15,440 nucleotides of DNA from positions 1 to 15,440 of the forward strand of contig DGOK01000140.1 of NCBI GenBank assembly GCA_002389385.1, written 5' to 3'. The notes beneath the pieces are model-generated. The model did not search any database. It was not told where the DNA came from and saw only the letters and a list, made by a program, of their open reading frames with translations. Shown one piece after another: positions 1 to 6,579 of the stretch (the stretch's first letter is position 1; every line of letters begins with the position of its first letter). The stretch comes from Rhodospirillaceae bacterium UBA4468. GTDB lineage: Bacteria > Pseudomonadota > Alphaproteobacteria > Rhodospirillales > Casp-alpha2. A program made the position numbers and the translations under genes.

Positions 1-135
1 ATGATGACGTGCCTCTTGTTCAGTTTAGAGCAAAGCAAACACGTGCACTTCATCGATGGATCTAACGGTGGGTTCGCCATTGCCGCACGACAACTAAAAC
101 AACAAATTAAAGACATTGCGACCGCTAAGCCCTAG
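1..135 (+). CDS. 3' end of a gene entering from the left edge, possibly glutamate racemase
   Basis: Frame 1 is open from the first base and stops with TAG at 133-135, giving 44 visible residues. The piece HFIDGSNGG followed by IAARQLKQQ resembles the 'IDG/S..GIARR' end of glutamate racemases (MurI), which make D-glutamate for peptidoglycan. The match is short and has extra glycines, so the name is tentative. The ATG at base 1 is probably an internal methionine, since the upstream sequence is cut off. Frame 3 is also open until 63-65 and cannot be fully excluded as the real end. Confidence 0.4.
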   Translation: MMTCLLFSLEQSKHVHFIDGSNGGFAIAARQLKQQIKDIATAKP

Positions 136-229
136 AAACCTACCTTAAGCGAATACGTGTTTCTTACTTTTCGCTGAGGCTTCGTTTCGCTAAGGTGCGC
201 CGCAAATGTATAGAAAAGGCTATAATTTC

Positions 230-535
230 ATGAGCGATGAAGAAGACCGTCACACCCTGAGCATCCAACTTGCCAACCAGATCATCAATACGGCGAACAA
301 TCGCCTTCAGGAAGGTATGGATGTTATCGATATTGCTGCAGGTATTCGTCACGCAGCAGCCAACTTCTCGGCGTTTGCTGTAGCGAACTCGGATCGACCA
401 AAAGAAGTCGATCCTTCGTTCTTTTCGGATGAATTCATTCAGATCTACGAATATTACCTGGAAAAGCACATGACTCCGCCCGAGCAAGAGACCGGTTTAG
501 AGGCTTTGATCAAACAGGTTAAAGACGAAAATTAG
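230..535 (+). CDS. Small conserved protein of unknown function (DUF3144/DUF5076-like)
   Basis: This 101-residue soluble protein has no signal peptide or membrane segment. It is rich in Glu, Asp and Gln. A central helix GIRHAAANFSAFAVANS is followed by an acidic FF..EFIQIYEYYLEKH stretch. The 'AA.nF.AF' pattern followed by an aromatic/Leu helix recalls the small DUF3144 or DUF5076 families; I cannot decide which, and no function is known to me. I chose the ATG at 230 over the in-frame ATG at 206 because AAAGG (214-218) lies about 11 bases upstream and the MSDEEDR start is typical of such proteins. A perfect TATAAT at 221-226 overlaps this leader, but no good -35 box accompanies it. It ends with TAG, 114 bases before the first tRNA. 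Confidence 0.7.
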   Translation: MSDEEDRHTLSIQLANQIINTANNRLQEGMDVIDIAAGIRHAAANFSAFAVANSDRPKEVDPSFFSDEFIQIYEYYLEKHMTPPEQETGLEALIKQVKDEN

Positions 536-606
536 GTCTTATTGAGCCGTTATTTGGCGCAGAAATCCATAATAATGAAATTACTTCCATTTTATGACGT
601 TTCAGG

Positions 607-635
607 CTTGATTTACCTCTGCCAAATGGCTACCA
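607..635 (+). promoter_or_regulatory. Promoter of the first tRNA-Glu gene
   Basis: CTTGAT (607-612), 17 bases, then CTACCA (630-635). This fits the alphaproteobacterial housekeeping pattern CTTGAC-N17-CTATAT, with the weak -10 common for stable RNA genes. The same arrangement (CTTGAT-N17-CTACCT) precedes the second copy, which supports both calls. It predicts transcription starting a few bases before the tRNA at 650. Confidence 0.5.
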
Positions 636-649
636 ACATCGCCGACCGT

Positions 650-725
650 GTCCCCTTCGTCTAGCGGTCTAGGACGCTGCCCTTTCACGGCGGAAACACG
701 GGTTCGAGTCCCGTAGGGGATACCA
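650..725 (+). tRNA. tRNA-Glu (anticodon UUC), copy 1
   Basis: A 76-base tRNA with encoded CCA (723-725). The acceptor stem is GTCCCCT/AGGGGAT. The anticodon stem CTGCC/GGCGG encloses loop CTTTCAC, with anticodon TTC at 684-686. The T arm is ACGGG-TTCGAGT-CCCGT, with the normal TTC start of the T loop. The sequence closely follows the E. coli tRNA-Glu pattern. Unusual points are a wobble G1-U72 pair closing the acceptor stem and A73 as discriminator base; copy 2 has C72 and G73. It has its own promoter and a terminator 18 bases downstream. Confidence 0.97.
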
Positions 726-743
726 TTATTTTAGTGACAAATG

Positions 744-766
744 ACCCGCTTAAATGCGGGTTTTTT
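744..766 (+). terminator. Rho-independent terminator after tRNA-Glu copy 1
   Basis: ACCCGC (744-749), a six-base loop, GCGGGT (756-761) and a run of six T (761-766). This is a textbook intrinsic terminator placed 18 bases after the tRNA, so the two tRNA copies are separate transcription units. Confidence 0.9.
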
Positions 767-802
767 GTTGGATTAATGGCCATTGAGTTATGCCGTTGCA
801 GG

Positions 803-831
803 CTTGATATGATATTATCAAATATCTACCT
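803..831 (+). promoter_or_regulatory. Promoter of the second tRNA-Glu gene
   Basis: CTTGAT (803-808), 17 bases, then CTACCT (826-831). Spacing and boxes match the promoter of copy 1, and both are preceded by CAGG. The sequence between the boxes is quite different in the two copies, so the shared boxes appear to be conserved by selection and not only by recent duplication. Confidence 0.5.
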
Positions 832-844
832 GCAATAAAGCCAC

Positions 845-920
845 GTCCCCTTCGTCTAGTGGCCTAGGACGCTGCCCTTTCATGGCGGAAACACGGGTTT
901 GAGTCCCGTAGGGGACGCCA
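845..920 (+). tRNA. tRNA-Glu (anticodon UUC), copy 2
   Basis: A 76-base tRNA-Glu with encoded CCA (918-920) and anticodon TTC (879-881). It differs from copy 1 at six positions, all transitions. Its acceptor end is canonical (G1-C72, G73), but the T loop starts TTT instead of TTC: position 56 (base 900) is T. C56 is nearly invariant because it pairs with G19 at the elbow of the tRNA. The copy may therefore be slightly weakened or degenerating, but all stems still form. Confidence 0.95.
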
Positions 921-965
921 ACCATCCTTATTCAATAAGGGTTTCAGGCACCATCAAGAAACAGT

Positions 966-1008
966 CCACCACTCTGTCCACCAATGGGGTGGGTTTGGGT
1001 GGTGTTTT
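966..1008 (+). terminator. Possible terminator hairpin after tRNA-Glu copy 2
   Basis: An outer stem CACCAC (967-972)/GTGGTG (999-1004) and an inner stem CCACC (978-982)/GGTGG (988-992) are followed by TTTT (1005-1008). The internal loops make it less clean than the terminator of copy 1. A smaller CCTTA/TAAGG hairpin lies at 926-940 without a T run. The rest of 1009-1189 shows no gene I can support. Confidence 0.4.
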
Positions 1009-1189
1009 CAAGTCAATCTGTTGATCCTAATACCCTCAGACGATCTTACGGGGCTGTTGTTGCGTGTCAGCAGTAACGACTCCAATCCTCACCAGCGCCA
1101 CATGTGAACGCCGACATTCAACCAGACCATCCCGAATCTCTTTCGCCATTCGCAGAATCATCACACCATAGCACCCAGCACCGCACGAT

Positions 1190-1621
1190 CTATCGGCAGT
1201 AATTAGGCAGCTTAATCGCCTCACGAGAAGACGCTAACTCAAACTCGGCGTAACGACCGCCTGAGTAACGCGGACAGTCCAGCGCCCGCCCAGCGGCGAT
1301 AACAGCAATGCCGATATCTTCACCATCAAGATAACAAGTGCCGACGAAACGGTCATAGGTCTTCGCGCCTGTGAGTTCACAGCGCACGTGCTTGCCGTTC
1401 ACCAGATTACGCATGAACTGTTTAGATTGCGGTCCCAGTGGTTCTTTCAACTCAGGGGCTGACACGCCATTCAACCTGATCGGCACCTTGCCCACTTCGA
1501 TGGTGTCACCGTCACGGACATGGGTAACAGTGCCTGTCAGGATAGTTGGTTCTGCATGTGCAGGTGTGGCGAGGCTGGTTGCAATGATAATCAGGGCTAT
1601 ATGTTTGAAGAAAATATCCAT
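1190..1621 (-). CDS. Exported thermonuclease-like (SNase domain) nuclease
   Basis: The 143-residue protein has a signal peptide (residues 1 to about 23, ending PAHA) and one staphylococcal nuclease-like domain. Visible motifs are VRDGDTIEV (metal-binding region), IRLNGVSAPE (the Arg and Glu of the RL.G(I/V)..PE active-site motif), YDRFVG (second catalytic Arg) and AAGRALDC near the end. Family members cleave DNA or RNA with calcium, and the signal peptide puts it in the periplasm or outside. The length is typical for the short bacterial form, so it looks complete. The start has only a weak ribosome site. It ends with TAG and stands alone. Confidence 0.88.
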   Translation of the reverse strand: MDIFFKHIALIIIATSLATPAHAEPTILTGTVTHVRDGDTIEVGKVPIRLNGVSAPELKEPLGPQSKQFMRNLVNGKHVRCELTGAKTYDRFVGTCYLDGEDIGIAVIAAGRALDCPRYSGGRYAEFELASSREAIKLPNYCR

Positions 1622-1866
1622 AACTATTTATGGCTTGGATGGTTTCGCTTTGGCAAGATGTCTGTTAGCGTTACACGAGAATTTGGCAAGGGGTAATTAT
1701 TTGGATCGCGGAGATGAATGCTCAGAAAATTACAAAAAATAGGCTATCAGTATTAGGACTATGCATGGTTGGCCTTCTAATTTAAAGCTGCCAAAGCCAG
1801 ACAACCTCCTCAAATTACCGTCATAGCAGCCAATGGTGCGTAACCCCCACGGGCTTTTTGACTAAT

Positions 1867-2636
1867 ATGAAAATTTACAGATGCTCTGCCCAAAACGGTA
1901 GAAGTTTTGCACGATTATATGCAGCAAAAAGCTATGCCGCTTCGTTATCGACTGATACAAATCAACCCCAAGCCACCCGCGCGCCAAATAAGCCGAAGGA
2001 ACTTGAGATTACCTCATCCGGTTCAGGTTTTTTATCTCAAGAAGGGGGGAACTGATCACAAATGATCATGTTGTTAAAGATTGCGCTAAGCTCACTCTAA
2101 TTATTGATACCCAGAAGATTGATGAGGTTCAGATTAAAGGGCGCGATAAAAATTCTGATTTGGCACTATTAAAGGCAAACTTCCAACCTTCTAAAATAGC
2201 TTATTTCCGTGCAAAAGGTTCTGTAAGGTCAGGAAACGATATTATCGCTCTTGGTTTTCCGCTCCATGGTTTGCTGGGCTCTCAATTAAAGGTCTCTACT
2301 GGAATTGTAAGTGCGACTGTGGGGCTTCTTGATGATATTAGTCAGCTTCAAATCTCCGCGCCTATTCAACCGGGTAATAGCGGAGGGCCATTACTGGACG
2401 AGTACGGGAATGTTGCGGGTGTAGTTGTTGCAAAACTCCGAGCGCTTGCAGTCGCTAAAGCTACTGGTGACATACCTCAGAATGTGAATTTTGCAGTGAA
2501 GGACTAACTTGCAAAAGCATTAATGGCATCTTTTGATGTACCATTTGAAACGAAGTCACCCATCAAGCGTGATCGCCTCTCGAATTTAGTAGAAAAAGCA
2601 AAAAAATACACAGTTGTCATCCAATGCTGGTCGTAG
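1867..2636 (+). pseudogene. Broken trypsin-like serine protease (S1C/DegP-like) gene
   Basis: Two lesions split one gene. Frame 1 reads from ATG 1867 through TSSGSGF and then stops at 2053-2055; the family continues GELITNDHVV in another frame. Adding one G to the six-G run at 2044-2049 restores a continuous reading with the spacing usual between GSGF and TN.HVV. A TAA at 2505-2507 then interrupts NVNFAVKD / LAKALMASF, after which the same frame runs homologously to TAG 2634-2636 (ending VVIQCW). All three catalytic residues survive: His (2067-2069), Asp in SDLALLK (2157-2159) and Ser in GNSGGP (2379-2381). Repaired length is about 256 residues. No clear signal peptide is visible, and the 5' end could lie further upstream in decayed sequence (1622-1866 holds no other gene I recognise). 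Confidence 0.85.
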
Positions 2637-2654
2637 ATGACCGTCAAGCCAGCA

Positions 2655-2852
2655 TTACTCGTTCCCATCACTGACGGTTAAGTTGCTAACTTCACCATCA
2701 TGGATCACGTAGGTTATTTTATTGGGATTACAGCAAACAACACAGTCATAGATTTCAGAATTATGACCGCTAAATGTTTCAGCAACTTCTAGATCAACCT
2801 CAAATTGCTCAAAACAAAAGTGGCATGTTATTATTTGTTCGTTCGTTTGCAT
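2655..2852 (-). CDS. Small cysteine-rich protein of the CPXCG family
   Basis: The 65-residue protein has an N-terminal ITCHFCFEQFEV and a later EIYDCVVCCNP, then an acidic end. This fits the small 'CPXCG' zinc-ribbon-like family (usual form CPYCGE....EDCQVCCRP). Its first knuckle is CHFCF, so the family Pro and Gly are replaced while the Cys pairs remain. AAGGGG about 10 bases before the ATG is a good ribosome site. It follows the end of the Sel1 gene by four bases, so it was probably the last gene of that operon and is the only intact one left. No function is known to me. Confidence 0.75.
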   Translation of the reverse strand: MQTNEQIITCHFCFEQFEVDLEVAETFSGHNSEIYDCVVCCNPNKITYVIHDGEVSNLTVSDGNE

Positions 2853-2856
2853 GGCT

Positions 2857-3147
2857 CTAACACCCCTTATAATTTTTCTTCACACACTCTCGTGCGAGTT
2901 TCTGTGCTTCTGCGAGATACTCTTTCGTCATCATCATCGCAACGATGTCTCTATTCTTAATCCCAGTCGCATTCCCATTTGATGCTGCGATATTCAACCA
3001 CATATGAGCGTATAAATTGTCCTATATTACGCCCTGGCCTTTCTTGTACATCAAACCCAGATTGCTCTGCGCGTCTGGAACTCCTTGCTCGGCTGCTTTG
3101 CGATACCACTCCACGGCTTCTTTAACGCTCTCTGTCACTCCCATCCC
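2857..3147 (-). pseudogene. 3' remnant of a Sel1-repeat protein gene with an amber codon
   Basis: Translation on the minus strand gives Sel1-like repeat sequence: GMGVTESVKEAVEWYRKAAE and then AQSNLGLMYKKGQGVI. A TAG follows (3022-3024), then the same frame continues DNLYAHMWLNIAASNGN and ends with LARECVKKNYKGC and a stop at 2857-2859. That ending is the usual C-terminus of exported Sel1 proteins, and the TAG stands where Gln is common (CAG to TAG). The upstream repeats and the 5' end are missing: repeat homology stops near 3147, close to the kinase remnant on the other strand. Sel1 repeats are short helical protein-binding units. The remnant is very unlikely to work. Confidence 0.85.
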
Positions 3148-3167
3148 AAATCCACGCGGACAAACGA

Positions 3168-3251
3168 GAGGTTGATAGCGGAAACATCTCAATAGAGAGT
3201 GATGTTGGAAAAGGTACAACCGTCAAAGTTACACTGCCCCATGGGTCTTAA
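3168..3251 (+). pseudogene. 3' remnant of a sensor histidine kinase gene
   Basis: The open frame ends SGNISIESDVGKGTTVKVTL followed by PHGS and TAA (3249-3251). This is the end of the ATP-binding (HATPase_c) domain: GG.I.IES..GKGTTV.V.LP contains the G2 glycine box. The rest of the domain (N, G1 and F boxes) and any sensor part are absent. The fragment starts abruptly at about 3168-3177, next to the end of Sel1 homology on the opposite strand, so both genes were cut by the same rearrangement. No start codon or ribosome site serves it. Confidence 0.8.
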
Positions 3252-3436
3252 TCATCTCGCTATAAAACAAAGCAGCAAAAGTATCATAAGGCGTTCTAAA
3301 TTTACATATGATGTAGTCGTGCTGTAGCTCTGAATTCTGTTATAAAGTAGAATATTAATAGAAATCATTTCCACCATGAGGGCTCTCTCTGTCTTGTTAT
3401 ATTATAATGCCGCCCCTCACCTACGCCTGTTCAAAT

Positions 3437-4666
3437 ATGACAGATAAGAACAACCAAAGCGTCGCCATCATTGGGGGTGGGCCTGCTGGGTTGATGGCGG
3501 CGGATGTTCTATGTGCCAAAGGGGTTAGTGTCGACCTGTATGATTCCATGCCGTCTCTTGGGCGTAAGTTTCTGATGGCGGGTAAAAGCGGGCTTAATCT
3601 TACACATGCGGAAGCGTTTGATGCCTTCAGTGAACGTTTTGTTGAGTCGAAGTCCTTTCTAGCACCAATCTTAGATGCTTTCCCCCCGAGTGCGATCCGC
3701 GCGTGGGCGACCAACCTGGGCGTGGAGACGTTCGTCGGGACGTCAGGCCGTGTGTTTCCGACCGAGATGAAGGCGGCACCGCTGTTACGGGCCTGGCTAA
3801 GGCAATTGCGTGCCAATGGGCTGCAAATTCATGTACGCCATAAATGGATGGGCTGGGACAAAGATGGCGGTTTGATGTTCGATACACCTGACGGCAGCCT
3901 ACAGGTCCGTTCATGCATCACTATATTGGCGTTGGGTGGCGCCAGCTGGCCCAAGCTGGGCTCGGATGGTGCTTGGGTTGAATGGCTCTGTTCAGGAAAC
4001 GTGTCTGTGGCACCCCTAAAGCCCGCAAACTGTGGTTTCGAGGTGGATTGGAGCGATCACCTTCGCCAGCATTTCCAAGGTCAGCCTTTAAAAGGGATAA
4101 CAATGACCGCACAGGGCCAAAAGGCTGGCGGTGAATGCATGGTGACCGACTATGGTCTTGAAGGTGGGCCCATATACGTATTGTCGGGTATTCTTAGGGA
4201 TACTCTGGAGCGAGACGGCTCTGCGAACCTGGAAATAGATCTTACACCTGATATCGATGAGGCGTCGTTAGTTCAGCGTCTTTCCAGGCCACGCGGTAAA
4301 AAATCAATGGCGACACATTTAAAGCGTACCGTTGGCCTGTCAGGCATCAAGTCAGCTTTGCTCTATGAGGGTGACGATCGATCTGCATTCAATAACTCTG
4401 TCCGGCTTGCAGGGCTTATAAAGGCCCTCCCCTTAGCACTGCGCCGCACCCGGCCCATTGCCGAGGCCATATCGACGGCCGGCGGTGTTACTTGGAGCGA
4501 TATAACGGAGAGCCTTGAGCTTAAATCTATGGACAATGTCTATGTTGCCGGTGAAATGCTCGACTGGGATGCACCAACTGGCGGATATCTGTTAAGCGCA
4601 TGCTTTGCGACCGGGAAATGGGTCGGTGAAGCCGTTACACAGAAACTTAGTTTTGTTAGTGACTGA
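3437..4666 (+). CDS. FAD-dependent flavoprotein, TIGR03862/PP_4765 type (HI0933-like)
   Basis: About 409 residues. The N-terminal Rossmann fold is IIGGGPAGLMAADVL. Then come GRKFLMAGKSGLNLTH, the family block VGTSGRVFPTEMKAAPLLRA, ALGGASWPKLGSDG, STAGGVTW, and the C-terminal FAD motif VYVAGEMLDWDAPTGGYLL. This order fits the BaiN/HI0933 superfamily, most closely the PP_4765 branch. Substrate and reaction are unknown. I prefer the ATG at 3437 (MTDKNNQ directly before the Rossmann strand) to the in-frame ATG at 3407. TATAAT at 3403-3408 would then be a -10 box giving a short leader, though the -35 is poor. The gene is intact and ends 12 bases before the convergent metallopeptidase pseudogene. 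Confidence 0.88.
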   Translation: MTDKNNQSVAIIGGGPAGLMAADVLCAKGVSVDLYDSMPSLGRKFLMAGKSGLNLTHAEAFDAFSERFVESKSFLAPILDAFPPSAIRAWATNLGVETFVGTSGRVFPTEMKAAPLLRAWLRQLRANGLQIHVRHKWMGWDKDGGLMFDTPDGSLQVRSCITILALGGASWPKLGSDGAWVEWLCSGNVSVAPLKPANCGFEVDWSDHLRQHFQGQPLKGITMTAQGQKAGGECMVTDYGLEGGPIYVLSGILRDTLERDGSANLEIDLTPDIDEASLVQRLSRPRGKKSMATHLKRTVGLSGIKSALLYEGDDRSAFNNSVRLAGLIKALPLALRRTRPIAEAISTAGGVTWSDITESLELKSMDNVYVAGEMLDWDAPTGGYLLSACFATGKWVGEAVTQKLSFVSD

Positions 4667-4678
4667 TCTCGTGAGTTA

Positions 4679-5763
4679 TCAAGCACTAACCGTTACTTGC
4701 GGCGATGGTGCAATGTCTCGTGCGCTGGCAATGACTTCGTGAACGAACTCTAGCTTTGTCACGACGTCGGGAACCACTAAGGCGGGAAGGAAATCAATTA
4801 ATCCCATACCACGATTGAGCTCGTTCAACAGGACACCAAGGCGCGTATATGTTTTGAGTAGGTTCTTTAAGTCATCTTGTGTTTGCACTGCGATCAAACC
4901 CGAACACGATGCCGTCTCCATGACATCAATGATGTCGAGATAGAATGCGAACGTCTCTGCCCAGTCTTCCCATGGGTGCATCGTGGCATAGGCGCTGATA
5001 TATGCCTTCTGCCAATCCCTAGGAGCACCTTCAGCGTAATGTCGTTCCAGGGACGCGCTTAGGTAGGGTTTTCATAGTCACCAAAAAGACGAACAAATTC
5101 TGTCTTGTATGTGGCATGACCATCTACCAAAACATCCCTGTAATAATGGCCAATTTCGTGCCGAAAATGACCAATGAGTGTTCGATGCCCTTCACCAAGA
5201 TCGATACGCAATTTCTCGCGCTCGACGGTATCAGCCTCACGAATATTGATGGTAATTTTTCCACCAGCGTGACCTGTAAAAACCCGTTCTTGAGTGCCGA
5301 CTGTGCGCCATAGACTCTGCGGTGCAATACTGTCGCCTTTGAAGTCAAATGAGAGCCCTGACACGAAGCCATCTGCGATCGTACCATGAGGTAATCCAAG
5401 GCTATCCAATCCATACATCAAGCGTCGCTTAGCCTGTTCCAGTAAGCGCCAGCTCTCTAGGTTGCCTTCAACAGAGAGGTCCGGTATGGAATCGTCGTAG
5501 CGGCAGCAGTCGCAAAACGGGGATGCACTTTTATCCGTCGCAGTAGGTGCGACAACGCTGCGATTGCAAACTTCGTGATCGACCCTGTTCTTACATTTCT
5601 TGAGGTCACTTTCACAACGTACACATTGGCTGCCATTTGTAGTGTCAGTCATTGCTGTAAGTGTAGCGCAAACAGGGCACTAGCTCACTTCACGCGCACA
5701 TGCCAAGCATTCTGTATTTTCAAAAAACAGACGGTTACCGCAATCACAATTGAATCTATTCAT
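4679..5763 (-). pseudogene. Broken putative zinc-binding metallopeptidase gene (zinc ribbon plus HEIGH peptidase)
   Basis: Start ATG 5761-5763 (AGGA about 10 bases upstream) opens an N-terminal zinc ribbon: MNRFNCDCGNRLFFENTECL. A TAG (5680-5682) then interrupts REVS / CPVCATL, and the same frame goes on through KCKNRVDHEVCNRS, SPFCDCCRYDDSIPDLS, GKITINIREAD and FRHEIGHYYRD (HEIGH zinc ligands, 5146-5160) to FGDYENP. There the frame is lost; the family sequence resumes as ASLERHYAEGAP, then YATMHPWEDWAETFAFYLD and METAS, to the stop at 4679. One extra C in the run complementary to GGG 5066-5068 restores it. The repaired gene encodes about 361 residues, the usual size of this family (Peptidase_Mx, formerly DUF2248). 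Substrate unknown. All catalytic motifs are still present, so decay would be recent. Confidence 0.87.
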
Positions 5764-5810
5764 TAATGGGCATTCCTGAACTTGAGACACGCGTAGTCAA
5801 TTTGACGGAG

Positions 5811-5926
5811 CATTATAAACGCCACCACATTTCGCATATCAAATGGCACCGATGGGCATTATAAAAACCGATAAAAATCATTAAAACTCGAGGGAATTAG
5901 TCCGCCTCGACTCGTCTCATTATAAA
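5811..5926. repeat. Three copies of CATTATAAA in the metallopeptidase upstream region
   Basis: CATTATAAA occurs at 5811-5819, 5857-5865 and 5918-5926. Read on the minus strand each contains a perfect TATAAT, so they could be alternative -10 boxes for the metallopeptidase gene starting at 5763. No convincing -35 sits 17 bases behind any of them. The region is AT-rich and chance is possible. I see no other feature between 5764 and 5973. Confidence 0.3.
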
Positions 5927-5973
5927 TAGCTGAGAGTTCTTAGGAAAACTATTTCGGAGGTCTTCAGGAAAGT

Positions 5974-6000
5974 GGAGGCGGCAATGAAAACACCGCCTCC
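5974..6000 (-). terminator. Hairpin terminator after the PCuAC gene
   Basis: A perfect 8-base stem GGAGGCGG (5974-5981)/CCGCCTCC (5993-6000) with an 11-base loop lies 9 bases after the PCuAC stop. On the minus strand it is followed by ACTTTCC, a weak U tract. It is the natural end of the hupE-PCuAC transcript. Confidence 0.6.
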
Positions 6001-6009
6001 ATTCTTAAT

Positions 6010-6507
6010 TTAGCTGCGATACTTGTGCTTATGGGCACCGTGGCCATCCTTATTTTTTGACTTTGCGCTAACGCCTTGGACGACAAATTCAATATCGATT
6101 TCACCCGTTTTTTCAAAGACCAATGTCAGTGGCAATGTCTCGCCTTCAACGAGAGGTTTGTTGAGGCCCATAAACATAATATGCAGGCCGCCTGGCTGAA
6201 AGATTGTTGGCGTCCCTGGAGAGACTTCAACAGCTTCCACATGACGCATTTTTATCATGCCATCTTTCATAAGGTGGGTATGGATTTCTGTCCGTTTTGC
6301 CAAGTCAGACTTTACAGCAACAAGACGATCAGTCTCGTGTCCCATATTGGCGATTGTGAGATACGCTGCACCAGCTTTGGCAGGACCCGCAGTGGCGCGC
6401 GCCCATGAATCTTTAACCATAAGGCCATTGTTCTTCATCTCATGTGCAGAAGCTTGGCTGACAGCAAATAAAACGGTGCAAATGAATACAGTCAAAAATG
6501 TACGCAT
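6010..6507 (-). CDS. PCuAC-type periplasmic copper(I) chaperone
   Basis: The 165-residue protein has a signal peptide (residues 1 to about 21, ending SQASA), then the PCuAC (DUF461) beta domain. The copper motif H-X10-M-X21-H-X-M is met exactly: the His of TEIH, ten residues, Met of IKM, 21 residues, then HIM. Known relatives carry Cu(I) in the periplasm to the CuA site of cytochrome c oxidase, often with Sco proteins. The tail DGHGAHKHKYRS adds His residues that may bind extra metal. AAGGA 8 bases before the ATG is a good ribosome site. It lies 72 bases after hupE on the same strand and may share its riboswitch-controlled transcript. Confidence 0.92.
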   Translation of the reverse strand: MRTFLTVFICTVLFAVSQASAHEMKNNGLMVKDSWARATAGPAKAGAAYLTIANMGHETDRLVAVKSDLAKRTEIHTHLMKDGMIKMRHVEAVEVSPGTPTIFQPGGLHIMFMGLNKPLVEGETLPLTLVFEKTGEIDIEFVVQGVSAKSKNKDGHGAHKHKYRS

Positions 6508-6534
6508 AATTCAATTCCTTGTATTTTAGATAGA

Positions 6535-6567
6535 GGGTGCGGGCAGAGTGTACGTGCACCCTGCCCG
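6535..6567 (-). other. Overlapping alternative hairpins between hupE and the PCuAC gene
   Basis: Two perfect pairings interlock: GGGTGC (6535-6540) with GCACCC (6556-6561), and CGGGCAG (6540-6546) with CTGCCCG (6561-6567). They share bases 6540 and 6561, so they exclude each other or form a knot-like fold. No U run follows on the minus strand, so this is not a normal terminator. It could stop RNA decay or tune expression of the downstream gene. Confidence 0.45.
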
Positions 6568-6579
6568 ACGATATCTGTG

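Noticed and set aside
1036..1224. 62-codon minus-strand frame overlapping the nuclease 3' end
   Set aside because: It overlaps the nuclease end by 35 bases, has no family resemblance and no ribosome site.
1371..1742. 123-codon plus-strand frame
   Set aside because: Most of it is antisense to the nuclease gene, and the remainder resembles nothing I know.
2044..2049. Programmed frameshifting on the G run of the protease gene
   Set aside because: The downstream TAA would still truncate the product, and no stimulating structure or internal ribosome site is evident.
3407..3436. Start of the flavoprotein at ATG 3407
   Set aside because: The ten extra residues precede the Rossmann strand with no family match, and the ATG is part of a TATAAT box; ATG 3437 is more likely, though neither has a strong ribosome site.
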